The position numbers were made by a program, and so were the translations under genes. A stretch of 64,000 bases of DNA from contig NZ_RJKE01000001.1 of assembly GCF_003751225.1 (NCBI RefSeq), positions 3,906,001-3,970,000 on the forward strand, read 5' to 3'. This DNA comes from Actinocorallia herbida (lineage in GTDB: Bacteria; Actinomycetota; Actinomycetes; Streptosporangiales; Streptosporangiaceae). Of this stretch, positions 53,904 through 62,198 are shown piece by piece. The notes beneath the pieces were generated by a model. That model ran no database searches. It was not told the origin of the DNA and saw only the letters and a program-made list of their open reading frames with translations. How positions within the stretch are numbered: the first letter of the stretch is position 1; the number at the start of each line of letters is the position of its first letter.

Positions 53904-54524
53904 ATGGGCACACGACGACGGATGGCTCCCGAGGAGCGGCGCGCCCAGCTCCTCGACATCGGCGCCGCGATGTTCGCCGCGCAGCCCTACGACGAGGTCC
54001 TCATCGAGCGCGTCGCCGAACAGGCCCAGGTCTCCCGCGCCCTCCTGTACCGCTATTTCCCTACGAAGCGCGACTTCTTCGCCGCGATCTTCCAACGCGA
54101 CAGCGACGCCCTCCTGTCCGCCGCGACCCCCGACCCCGGCCTGCCCCTGGCCGACCAGGTGGCCGCGGGGCTGGACGCCCACATCGACTACTTCGTCGAC
54201 AACACCCACGCCGCCCTGGCCGTCAACCGAGGCCCCCTCTCCGGCGACCCCCTCATCCAAGGCATCATCTCCACCGAACTGGCCACCCTCCGCCGCCGCA
54301 TGATCGACGCCACCGCCCTGGAGGGCCACGCTCGGGCCCTGGCCTCCACCGCCCTCCACGGCTGGCTCATGTTCGTCCGGGGCGCTTGCACCGAATGGGT
54401 CCACACCCGATCCATCACCCGCCCGGAACTCCACCGAATGTGCCTCCGCACCTTGGCGAGCGCCCTGGGCCCCGACCTCCTCGACGAACTCACCGGGAGC
54501 GCCGAAGAGAACCGCGACCGCTGA
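53904..54524 (+). CDS. TetR-family regulator
   Basis: A 206-residue protein: helix-turn-helix ERVAEQAQVSRALLYRYFP followed by a helical C-terminal domain with TSITRPELH-like elements. It is divergent from the nitroreductase-fold gene and likely represses it and itself via the half-sites at 53851-53892. It ends near a short hairpin at 54546. Confidence 0.92.
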   Translation: MGTRRRMAPEERRAQLLDIGAAMFAAQPYDEVLIERVAEQAQVSRALLYRYFPTKRDFFAAIFQRDSDALLSAATPDPGLPLADQVAAGLDAHIDYFVDNTHAALAVNRGPLSGDPLIQGIISTELATLRRRMIDATALEGHARALASTALHGWLMFVRGACTEWVHTRSITRPELHRMCLRTLASALGPDLLDELTGSAEENRDR

Positions 54525-54545
54525 CAGGGCTCAGCGAAAGGCCCG

Positions 54546-54577
54546 ACCGGCTCCTGGAAGATCGGAGGCGAGCCGGT
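54546..54577. terminator. Possible hairpin after the TetR gene
   Basis: ACCGGCTC/GAGCCGGT 8-bp stem (54546-54553 with 54570-54577) with a 16-base loop, in the gap between the convergent TetR and HAD genes. Confidence 0.45.
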
Positions 54578-54595
54578 TCGGTCCGCTGCGGTGGG

Positions 54596-55186
54596 TCAGC
54601 GTCGTCCGGGGGCGGGGACGTGGACCCAGGCCATGCCCGCGGCCTGGGCGGATCGGATGCCGTTGTCGGCGTCCTCGAAGACGAGGCAGCGGGCCGGGTC
54701 GACGTTCAGTCGCTCGGCGGCCAGGAGGAAGGGGTCCGGGGCGGGCTTGGGGCGCGCGTAGTCGCCGGCGCAGACCATCGTGTCGAATCTGTCGAGGAGC
54801 CCGAGGGCGGTCAGGGAGGCCGTCACCGAGGCCCGGGTGCTGCCGGACACGACGGCGAAGGGGATGCGGCCGTGCGCGGTCTCGATGTGCTCGAGCACGT
54901 CGGGCACCGCGGCCAGTCTCGGGAGCATCTTCTCGTAGAGCTCCATATGGCGGGCGGCGACGGCCGCGACCGGCATGGCGAGTCCCCGGGCGGTGTTGAG
55001 GTCGGAGATGACGTCGGGCACCGTCCGGCCGCCCCAGGCGTAGAACAGTTCCTCGGAGAGCTCGCAGCCCCACTCCGCGAGCGTCTCCTGCCAGGCGAGG
55101 AAGTGCAGCGGCATGGAGTCCGCGATGGTCCCGTCGCAGTCGAAGAGGTAGGCGTCGAACTCACCGGGGGGCAGGCTGAGGGTCAC
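54596..55186 (-). CDS. HAD-superfamily sugar-phosphatase-like protein
   Basis: A 196-residue HAD phosphatase with nucleophile motif FDCDGTIADS, motif II VVSGSTR, Lys in RPKPAPDPF and FEDADNG. Similar enzymes are beta-phosphoglucomutase or sugar phosphatases. I choose a GTG at 55186; the frame is open upstream to 55324, but that part encodes an unrelated AraC-type tail. The ribosome site is weak, so the start is uncertain. Confidence 0.85.
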   Translation of the reverse strand: MTLSLPPGEFDAYLFDCDGTIADSMPLHFLAWQETLAEWGCELSEELFYAWGGRTVPDVISDLNTARGLAMPVAAVAARHMELYEKMLPRLAAVPDVLEHIETAHGRIPFAVVSGSTRASVTASLTALGLLDRFDTMVCAGDYARPKPAPDPFLLAAERLNVDPARCLVFEDADNGIRSAQAAGMAWVHVPAPGRR

Positions 55187-55224
55187 CGGACCACCGTACT
55201 GGAGGGCGCCGGCGACGTCCGGGG

Positions 55225-55445
55225 CCGGGCGGAGCCAGTGGCGCAGCGTCGCTGACGGCAGCTCGCCGAAACGTTCGCGGTACTGCTGCGAGAAGCGCCC
55301 GGAGTGGAAGAAACCCCAGCGCACCGCGCGGGCAGCACCACCTCGGCCCCGGCCGCCGCGAGCCTCCCGGCGATCCCCAGCCCGATGCCGTCGCCCTTAC
55401 CAGGACCACTCGATCCACTGATGACGATGGCAGGCTCGGCTCCGC
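55225..55445 (-). pseudogene. SDR N-terminus fused to AraC C-terminus (gene debris)
   Basis: On the minus strand, roughly 55445-55328 reads as the start of a short-chain dehydrogenase (AIVISGSSG, then GIGLGIAGRLAAAGAEVV) and 55324-55225 reads in another frame as the end of an AraC-type helix-turn-helix (WGFFHSGRFSQQYRERFGEL). Neither gene is complete. The junction lies near 55325-55332 and looks like a deletion scar. Confidence 0.65.
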
Positions 55446-55583
55446 CTGGACGCGGGGCCCGGGCGGGGCCCGGCCCGCCCGTCGCACTGGTTCGTCCTCG
55501 AACCCGCGAGCGCGGCGGGCGCCGACGCCCAGGCCCTGTTCGGGGAAGGGGCCGCGAGGTCGCGGTCCCTTCGCCGGGTGGGC

Positions 55584-57140
55584 TTACGGGGGCTCGGGAG
55601 TGGCCAGGAACTCCCGCATGCGCTGCCGGAGGTCGGGGTCGGGCTCGGCCGACGCCGCGGCGGCGATCCAGTCGCGGAGGTCGCTCGGGCGGCCCTCCGA
55701 CGGCCAGGTCGTCAGCGTGCGGAAGGCGCTGTACCGGACCCGGACCACCCGGTTGCGCAAGGCGACCCGGAACAGTTCGAGGCCGGCCCAGGGGTGGTCG
55801 GCAAGCTCGGTGATGACGGACTCCAGCGCTCTGTCCGGCGCGTGCTCGGGACCGAGGCCGAGGTCGCCGGCGGGACCCCCGGCGAGCTGTTCGACGGGGA
55901 GCAGGCGCTGGGCCAGCGTGATCACCGAGGCGAGGCCGTCCTCGTCGGCGAGGTCGACCGCGCAGTGCCAGGCATAGGCGTCGAACGGTTCCCGTGCCAG
56001 GTGGCGGAGCGTCTGCGGGAGGACCGGCAGGTCCAGCCGGAGGGCGCACGCGAGGGCGACGTGGAAGCCGGACGGGCCGTCGAGGCCCGCGAGCACCGGC
56101 TCCAGCCAGCCCGGCCTGGCCAGCAGCGCCTCGTACCGGTCGATCAGGCGCGCGGGCTCCCCCTCCGGCCAGGTGAGGTCCAGGTCGGGATTCGACGCCC
56201 ACCCTCTGATGACGAGCAGGGCGTCGAGCGCGCGAAGCGTCGGCTCCGTCCTCCCGACGAGTTCGGCGTAGCGGTGCAGGACGGGCACCGCCTCGGCGTA
56301 GTCGGTCAGGTCCTCGGCAGGGCCGCCGAGGGCGAGCGCCGAGAGGATGTCGCCCGCGCCGTCCAGGAGCGCCGCGTCCACCTCGGGTTCGAGGAGGGCG
56401 CCGTGGAGGTCCCCGGTCGTCGCGGCGAGATGAACGAGGTACTCGTCCATGATCTCGTTGCGGAACCCCTCGCGGAGCAGCCACCCTTTGATGTCCGGAT
56501 CGGTACCGCCCTCGAGGCGCCGCACCGCGTGGATCCGTCCCCAGCCAGTGACCCGCCGGGCCAGCGTGTAGGCGACGCGGTGCCGGTCGGGCTGCGTCTT
56601 CACCAGGGCCACCACCGCGTACAGGGTGAACTCTTCGAGGGTTCCGAGCAGGAGCAGCAGATCGCGGTCGTCCTCGCCGCCGCACTCGCCGAGCATCACC
56701 AGGCCCAGCTTGACGGCGTCGCGGGCGGTGCCGTACTCGACGAGATGCCGGGCCACCGCGTGCAACCGGTCCCGGGGCAGCACCCTTCGGCGCAGCTCCG
56801 CGACGAGATCGTCCGCGAGATCGACCGCGGACTTCCCCGCGAGCACCTCTTCCAGCCGGTCCGGAGACGCCCGTGCGGCGTCCACGATCTCTTCGAGGAG
56901 ATCGGCCACCTCGGCGGCCACCGCGGGTCGCGGCTCGATGCCGAAGTGATGCACCTGGACGCCGTCGCGCACCAGGCTCGACATGAGGGATCCGTCGTCG
57001 TGGGCCGGTTCATCGGGAAGCGGTGCGCCACCCTGCGGCCAGGGCCCGGGACCGTGAAGCGCGTACAGGGCAAGAGCGTGGGCCAGGATCGTGTTCCGCT
57101 CGTCGACGGAACCACGGTCCAGCTCCCACTCGCCGGGCAC
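55584..57140 (-). CDS. Helical-repeat (HEAT-like) protein of unknown function
   Basis: A 518-residue, almost wholly alpha-helical acidic protein with repeated paired helices. The last 100 residues (ALESVITELADHPWAGLELF, VRVRYSAFRTLTTWP) look HEAT-like. No signal peptide or membrane span. Such solenoids usually mediate protein contacts. The GTG at 57140 has no strong ribosome site. It lies 110 bases downstream of the aromatic operon, beyond a hairpin, so it is probably separately expressed. Confidence 0.8.
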   Translation of the reverse strand: MPGEWELDRGSVDERNTILAHALALYALHGPGPWPQGGAPLPDEPAHDDGSLMSSLVRDGVQVHHFGIEPRPAVAAEVADLLEEIVDAARASPDRLEEVLAGKSAVDLADDLVAELRRRVLPRDRLHAVARHLVEYGTARDAVKLGLVMLGECGGEDDRDLLLLLGTLEEFTLYAVVALVKTQPDRHRVAYTLARRVTGWGRIHAVRRLEGGTDPDIKGWLLREGFRNEIMDEYLVHLAATTGDLHGALLEPEVDAALLDGAGDILSALALGGPAEDLTDYAEAVPVLHRYAELVGRTEPTLRALDALLVIRGWASNPDLDLTWPEGEPARLIDRYEALLARPGWLEPVLAGLDGPSGFHVALACALRLDLPVLPQTLRHLAREPFDAYAWHCAVDLADEDGLASVITLAQRLLPVEQLAGGPAGDLGLGPEHAPDRALESVITELADHPWAGLELFRVALRNRVVRVRYSAFRTLTTWPSEGRPSDLRDWIAAAASAEPDPDLRQRMREFLATPEPP

Positions 57141-57218
57141 TACCGGCAGGGGCGCAGGACGCCCTTTCCAAGAGAGGTCATCTTCCGATCATGACACCAC
57201 CCCACCGGAACCGGCAAG

Positions 57219-57246
57219 CCCCGCGCACCCGGGTGGGCGCGCGGGG
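57219..57246. terminator. Hairpin at the end of the aromatic operon
   Basis: CCCCGCGC (57219-57226) and GCGCGGGG (57239-57246) pair, with a 12-base interior that can pair further. It lies 5 bases beyond the maleylacetate reductase stop codon. Confidence 0.6.
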
Positions 57247-57250
57247 AGGC

Positions 57251-58315
57251 TCAGGGAGCGGGGGCGGTGCCCTGGTGGGCGTGGGTGAGGAGGTCGGTGA
57301 GGTCGGGGGCGGTCGGGGGGCGGGGGTTGGCGTAGGGGGTGGCCAGGACTTGGGACACGATCTCCGGGATCGCGGACTCTCGGAGGCCGAGGGAGGCCAG
57401 GGAGGTGGGGGCACCGAGGGCGCGCGCCAGATCCCAGAGTGCGGTGGCCGGGTCGGGGGAGCCCAGGACTCGGGACAGGGCGGCGGTCGCATCCGGGGCG
57501 GCCGCCGCGTTGTAGGCGAGGACGTGGGGGAGGACGACGGTGTGGACCTCCGCGTGAGGGAGGTCGAAGGTGCCGCCCAGGACATGGCAGAGCTTGTGGT
57601 GGAGGGACATGGTCGTGGCGCCCAGGACCGCCCCGCACAGCCAGGCGCCGTAGAGGGCGCGGGAGCGGGCGGGCGGGTCGGCCGGGGCCTCGACGAGCCG
57701 GGGGAGCGACTCGATCAGGGCGCGGGCCCCGGCTTCGGCCATGAGGGCGACGATGGGGGAGAGATCGGGGGCGTAGAGGGCCTCCGCGGCGTGGGCCAGG
57801 GCGTTGAAGCCGCTGGTGACCGAGAGGGCGGGCGGAAGGGTCAGGGTGAGGTCGGGGTCGTAGACGACCGCGCGGGGGAGGACCGCGGGATCGCGGCCGG
57901 TGCGCTTGACGCCGTCCTCGGTGAGGCCCCAGACGGGGGTCATCTCCGAGCCCGCGTAGGTGGTGGGGACGGCGATGACGGGGAGGCCGTCGCGCAGGGC
58001 GAGGGCCTTGGCGAGGCCGATGGCCGAGCCGCCGCCGACCGCGACGCAGCCGTCCGCGCCGAGCCGGGCCGCCGCCTCGCGGGCTGCGGCGACGATCGGC
58101 GTGGGGACGTGCATCCGGGCTCCGGCGAACACCCCGGCGGCGCGCTCACCGAGCAGGTCCGCGACGCGCAGGGCGAGCTTCTCGTGTCCCGGCGTGGACA
58201 CCACGAGGGCGCGGGAGAGCCCGAGCCGTCGCGCCTCGTCCGCGACGGCGGGCAGCCGCCCGGCGCCGAAGACGACGCGCATCGGCTGCGCCTCGTAGAC
58301 GAACTCATCCCGCAT
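57251..58315 (-). CDS. Maleylacetate reductase
   Basis: A 354-residue iron-type alcohol dehydrogenase family enzyme matching maleylacetate reductases: RVVFGAGRL near the start, the cofactor region VGGGSAIGLAKALAL, PTTYAGSEMTPVWG, SGFNALAHAAEALYAP and SLHHKLCHVLGGTFDLPHAE. It reduces maleylacetate to 3-oxoadipate with NAD(P)H. Its start overlaps the dioxygenase gene by 11 bases. This step follows hydroxyquinol ring cleavage, so the pair is diagnostic for the hydroxyquinol pathway. Confidence 0.93.
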   Translation of the reverse strand: MRDEFVYEAQPMRVVFGAGRLPAVADEARRLGLSRALVVSTPGHEKLALRVADLLGERAAGVFAGARMHVPTPIVAAAREAAARLGADGCVAVGGGSAIGLAKALALRDGLPVIAVPTTYAGSEMTPVWGLTEDGVKRTGRDPAVLPRAVVYDPDLTLTLPPALSVTSGFNALAHAAEALYAPDLSPIVALMAEAGARALIESLPRLVEAPADPPARSRALYGAWLCGAVLGATTMSLHHKLCHVLGGTFDLPHAEVHTVVLPHVLAYNAAAAPDATAALSRVLGSPDPATALWDLARALGAPTSLASLGLRESAIPEIVSQVLATPYANPRPPTAPDLTDLLTHAHQGTAPAP

Positions 58316-59174
58316 CGGCGGCCTCCGGTTCCACGACGACCTCGTAGACGGCCTCGCGGAAGGGGACGGCCAAGCCGTACCGCGCGGCCTCCCTCTCGTC
58401 GGCCACCTCCGCGAAGTCGACGACGAGGCTCTGCTTCACCGCGAAGACCGCGTCGGACTCGATGTAGGGGCTGTCCGCCACGAAAAGGTGGGTGGTGAGC
58501 GCCTTGTGGCCTTCGGCGGCCACGATCAGGTGGACGTGGGCGGGCCGGTACGGGTGCCGCCGCGTCGCCTTGAGCAGCCCGCCGACCGGCCCGTCGGTGG
58601 GGATCGGGTAGTGGCTCGGCACGACCGTGCGGAACCACAGCCGCCCGTCCTCCCCGGTGCGGAAGAGGCCGCGCCCGTTGCCGAGCGGCTGCACGTCGGG
58701 CTGCTGGACGTCGTAGAAGCCGTCCTCGTCGCACTGCCAGACGTCGACCGACGCGCCGGGCAGCGGCCTCCCGTCGGCGGAGACGACCCGCAGGGACACC
58801 ACGCACGGGGTGCCCCGCCCGAGCAGGTCGACGGACTCGCCCTCCTCCCGGGGCGGTGACTCGACGACGTGGAAGGGCCCGAGCACGGTGCTCTCGGTGC
58901 CCGTCTCCTGGCCGTTCAGGGTCTCCACCAGCATCGAGACGCCCAGGACGTCGGAGAGCAGGATGAACTCCTGCCGCTTGTCGTCGCACTTCTGACCGAC
59001 CTCGGTGAGGAAGCCGATCGCGCGCTCCCACTCGGGGACCGTCACGCGGTGCTCGCGGACGTAGGCGTGCAGATGCCCGACCAGGCCCTCCAGCAGCTCC
59101 CTGAGCCGCGGATCGGGCGTCTCGGCGAAGCTCGCGGCGACGGCCGCGGTCGCGGACTCCTCGGTCAGATCCAT
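58305..59174 (-). CDS. Hydroxyquinol 1,2-dioxygenase (intradiol)
   Basis: A 289-residue intradiol dioxygenase. An N-terminal dimerisation region (LTEVGQKCDDKRQEFILLSD) is typical of catechol/hydroxyquinol enzymes. Fe(III) ligands are Tyr154, Tyr189, His213 and His215 (CDEDGFYDVQ, SHYPIPTDGP, RPAHVHL). It cleaves 1,2,4-trihydroxybenzene to maleylacetate. The adjacent reductase supports hydroxyquinol over catechol. It overlaps the neighbouring genes at both ends. Confidence 0.93.
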   Translation of the reverse strand: MDLTEESATAAVAASFAETPDPRLRELLEGLVGHLHAYVREHRVTVPEWERAIGFLTEVGQKCDDKRQEFILLSDVLGVSMLVETLNGQETGTESTVLGPFHVVESPPREEGESVDLLGRGTPCVVSLRVVSADGRPLPGASVDVWQCDEDGFYDVQQPDVQPLGNGRGLFRTGEDGRLWFRTVVPSHYPIPTDGPVGGLLKATRRHPYRPAHVHLIVAAEGHKALTTHLFVADSPYIESDAVFAVKQSLVVDFAEVADEREAARYGLAVPFREAVYEVVVEPEAADAG

Positions 59175-60052
59175 GATCCCGCCTCGGCCTTCTCACGCGG
59201 CGCCTCGGGTGCGGCGACGCACTCGTTGCGCATCCTTCCGATGCCGTCCACCCAGGATTCCACCACGTCGCCGGGCGCGAGGAAACGCTGCGGCGAGCGC
59301 GCCGCGCCCACGCCCGAAGGGGTGCCGGTGAAGATGAGGTCGCCGGGCAGCAGCGGCACCGTCTGGGAGAGCCGGGCGACCAGCTCCGGCACCGGGAACA
59401 CCAGGTCGGCGGTGCTGCCCTGCTGCACGACGTCGCCGTTGACCGAGCAGCCCAGCGCGAGCCGGTCGGGGTCGGGCAGCGCGTCGGGCGTGATCAGCCA
59501 CGGGCCGAGCGGGCCGAAGGTCGGGAAGGACTTCGCGAGGCTGAACTGGGGCGACGCGCCCGCCGTCTGCATCCTGCGCTGCGAGATGTCCTGGCCGATG
59601 GTCAGGCCCGCGACGTGGTCCCAGCCGCGCTCGGCCGACACGCGGTGGGCGGCGCGGCCGATGACGACGACGACCTCGACCTCCCAGTCGCACGGCCCGT
59701 CCACCAGCTCGATCGCGCCGAACGCGCCGGTGAGGCACGACCGGTACTTGGTGAAGACGCTCGGGGCCTCCGGCAGCGGCGCCCCGATCTCCGCGGCGTG
59801 GTCGACGTAGTTCATGCCGACCGCGAAGACCTGCCGGGGGTCGGTCAGCGGCGGGCGGAGCAGGGAACGGTCCAACTCCCGGCCTCCGCGCAGTGCTCTG
59901 CCCTCGGCCCAGGCGCGGAACGCGGTCCAGTCCTCCAGGAGCGATCTCGGGTCGGGACCGAACCTGCCGTCCGACCACTCCGCGACGTCGTGGACCCGGA
60001 GGTCCTCCCCGACGACGGTCGCCCTGCCGTCCACGTTGGCGATGCGCAACAA
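59165..60052 (-). CDS. Fumarylacetoacetate-hydrolase family protein
   Basis: A 295-residue FAH-fold protein: FAVGMNYVDHAAEIG, the metal Glu/Asp set in DWEVEVVVVIG and GQDISQRRMQ, and IFTGTPSGVG. Members hydrolyse or decarboxylate beta-diketones and 2-oxo acids using Mg2+. It is not needed for hydroxyquinol breakdown as such, so it may process a side product or an earlier intermediate. TTG 60052 with GAGAGG upstream is the likely start. Confidence 0.9.
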   Translation of the reverse strand: MLRIANVDGRATVVGEDLRVHDVAEWSDGRFGPDPRSLLEDWTAFRAWAEGRALRGGRELDRSLLRPPLTDPRQVFAVGMNYVDHAAEIGAPLPEAPSVFTKYRSCLTGAFGAIELVDGPCDWEVEVVVVIGRAAHRVSAERGWDHVAGLTIGQDISQRRMQTAGASPQFSLAKSFPTFGPLGPWLITPDALPDPDRLALGCSVNGDVVQQGSTADLVFPVPELVARLSQTVPLLPGDLIFTGTPSGVGAARSPQRFLAPGDVVESWVDGIGRMRNECVAAPEAPREKAEAGSWI

Positions 60053-60142
60053 CCCTCAAACCTCTCAAGTCAGTCTCATGGCCGCGCGGACCCTCCCCGC
60101 GCGTCCCTTGCCCCGGCCCGCCGCGCGACGCGGCGCGCGCCG

Positions 60143-60946
60143 CTAGTGCGGGTAGCCGGTGTAACCGGGCGAGCAGCCGGGCGTCGGCGCGGTCCGGCCG
60201 CCGTCGACGGGCAGCAGCACGCCGCTGACGTAGCTCGCCGCCGGCGAGGCCAGGTAGAGCACCGCCGAGGCGTACTCCTCCGGCTCGGCGACCGGCCGCA
60301 GCGGGGTCGCCCGGCCGAGTTCCGCCACCACCGACGGGTTCAGCGGCATAGCCGACGAGCCCGCCCGTGACACCCCGTTGACCCGGATGCCTTCGCCCGC
60401 GAGCTGGGCCGCGAGCATGTGCACCAGGACGTGCACGCCGCCCTTGGAGGCGGAGTAGCTGACCACGTTCGGGTTGCCGAAGGTGCCGTCGATCGAGCCG
60501 GCGTGGACCATCGAGGCGTTCTCGGCGCGGCGCAGGTGCGGCAGGAAGGCGCGGGAGGCCGCGTAGACGCCCGTGAGGTTGATCCGGACCGTCTCGTCGA
60601 ACTGCTCGATGGAGACGTCGGGGAACCTGCCGAAGTCGTTGGCGAAGTGGTGGGTGACCAGGGTGTTCACGGACTCCCAGGGCAGCTCGGCCGCGATCCG
60701 CTCGACGTCGTGCGGGTCGCGCGGGTCGTGCGTGAAGACGATCGGGTCGCCGCCCGCCGCGCGGACGGCCGCCTCGGCGGCCTCGGCCGACTCCTTGGTG
60801 GCCTGCGCGATGGCGACCTCCGCGCCGCACTGGGCGAACGCGACGGCCGAGGCGGTGACGAGGTCCTCGGGGCCGTTGATCCCGATGCCGGTGCCGAGCA
60901 GCACGACCTTGGTGCCGGTGAAGTCGAACGCCTGCTTGATGTCCAT
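60143..60946 (-). CDS. Short-chain dehydrogenase/reductase
   Basis: A 267-residue SDR. The cofactor loop is atypical (LLGTGIGINGPED in place of TGxxxGIG), while catalytic Ser in HAGSIDG, YSASKGG and the C-terminal SGVLLPVDGG are conserved. It could reduce a carbonyl or dehydrogenate an alcohol/diol in the aromatic pathway. It is co-oriented with its neighbours, with short gaps. Confidence 0.88.
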   Translation of the reverse strand: MDIKQAFDFTGTKVVLLGTGIGINGPEDLVTASAVAFAQCGAEVAIAQATKESAEAAEAAVRAAGGDPIVFTHDPRDPHDVERIAAELPWESVNTLVTHHFANDFGRFPDVSIEQFDETVRINLTGVYAASRAFLPHLRRAENASMVHAGSIDGTFGNPNVVSYSASKGGVHVLVHMLAAQLAGEGIRVNGVSRAGSSAMPLNPSVVAELGRATPLRPVAEPEEYASAVLYLASPAASYVSGVLLPVDGGRTAPTPGCSPGYTGYPH

Positions 60947-60980
60947 CTGTTCCTTCTTCTCGGGTTTCGGGAGGGCGCGC

Positions 60981-62189
60981 TCAGGCGGAGCGGCGCAGGG
61001 CGCCTTCGGGGTCCTGGTAGCGCCAGAGCCAGTCCTGGACGCTGGAGTCGATCGCGCCTTCGGCCACCGCCTTGTCGCGGGCGCGCTGCGCCTCGCCGTC
61101 GGGCAGGTGGAAGGTCGTCGCGTTGGCCGCGGACAGCGACTGCGCCCGGTTGGCGCGCTCCAGGCGCAGCGCCTCGAACGCGGCGAACGCCTCGGCCGGG
61201 TCGTCCAGCGCGGCGAACGCGGCGCCGAGCGCCTGGCCGTCCTCGATCGCCTGCGCCGCGCCCTGGCCCAGGTAGGGCAGCATCGGGTGGCAGCCGTCGC
61301 CGAGGAGCGCGACGCGTCCCGCGGTCCAGCTCTCCAGCGCGGGCTGAACGTAGATGTCGTACCGGATCACGCCGTTGCCCTCGGTGATGAGGCGGCGCAG
61401 CGGCTCGTGCCAGCCCTCCAGGTGGGCGAGGGTCTCGGCCACGCCGACCGGGCCGGACGTGGCGCCGGTGGACAGCGCCGGGGCCTCGATGCAGCAGGTG
61501 ACGTTGATGACCTTGCCGCGCCGGAACGGGCAGTGCACCACGTGCGCGCCGGGGCCGAGCCACGACTCGAACCCGTTGCGCTCGACGAACTCGGCGAGCG
61601 CCCGGTCGGCCAGCAGCCGCTCGGCGGGCACCTGGGTGCGGAACCCGCTGTGCCCGGTGTAGGCCGGGTCCTCCGCGCCGAACAGCTCACGCCGGACGAC
61701 GGAGCGGATGCCGTCGGCGCCGATGGTGAAGTCGGGCGTGAAGACCGTGCCGTCCGCGGTGCCGACCCGGCCGGTCGCGGCGTCCACCCCGGCGACGCGC
61801 CGGCCGGTGAGGACGCGGACGGGCCTGCCCGGAAGGGCGGGGTCCTGGGCCGCGTCCAGGAGGGCGCGCTGGAGGTCGCCGCGGTGGGCGAACCAGAAGG
61901 GGTGGCCGAACGCGTCGACCGTCGTGCCCAGCGGGGACCTGAACAGTTCCGCGCCGTCCTGCCAGCGGCGGCGGGTGGTCCAGGTCGGCACCGCGACGTC
62001 GGGTGCCAGCCGGTCGGCCAGGCCCAGCGCGGACAGCGCGCCGACCGCGTTGGGGCCGAGGCCGATGCCCGCGCCCACCTCGCTGATCTGGCGGGACTGC
62101 TCCAGCACGGTGACCTCGTGGCCCGCCCGGCGCAGTGCGACGGCGGCGGTGAGCCCGCCGATGCCCGCGCCGATGACAACCGCATACAT
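60981..62189 (-). CDS. FAD-dependent aromatic monooxygenase (salicylate-hydroxylase-like)
   Basis: A 402-residue group A flavoprotein monooxygenase: GAGIGGLTAAVAL, the DG motif in IGADGIRSVV and the GD motif in VALLGDGCHPMLPYLGQG. Relatives decarboxylate-hydroxylate salicylate, 6-hydroxynicotinate or dihydroxybenzoates using NAD(P)H and O2. In this operon it most likely turns a dihydroxybenzoate into hydroxyquinol. Its start lies 9 bases from the preceding gene's end. Confidence 0.92.
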   Translation of the reverse strand: MYAVVIGAGIGGLTAAVALRRAGHEVTVLEQSRQISEVGAGIGLGPNAVGALSALGLADRLAPDVAVPTWTTRRRWQDGAELFRSPLGTTVDAFGHPFWFAHRGDLQRALLDAAQDPALPGRPVRVLTGRRVAGVDAATGRVGTADGTVFTPDFTIGADGIRSVVRRELFGAEDPAYTGHSGFRTQVPAERLLADRALAEFVERNGFESWLGPGAHVVHCPFRRGKVINVTCCIEAPALSTGATSGPVGVAETLAHLEGWHEPLRRLITEGNGVIRYDIYVQPALESWTAGRVALLGDGCHPMLPYLGQGAAQAIEDGQALGAAFAALDDPAEAFAAFEALRLERANRAQSLSAANATTFHLPDGEAQRARDKAVAEGAIDSSVQDWLWRYQDPEGALRRSA

Positions 62190-62198
62190 GGGAGACTC

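Noticed and set aside
53904-57140. A mobile element as cause of the gene debris at 55.2-55.6 kb
   Set aside because: I found no transposase, integrase, terminal inverted repeats or target duplications; a simple deletion fits better.
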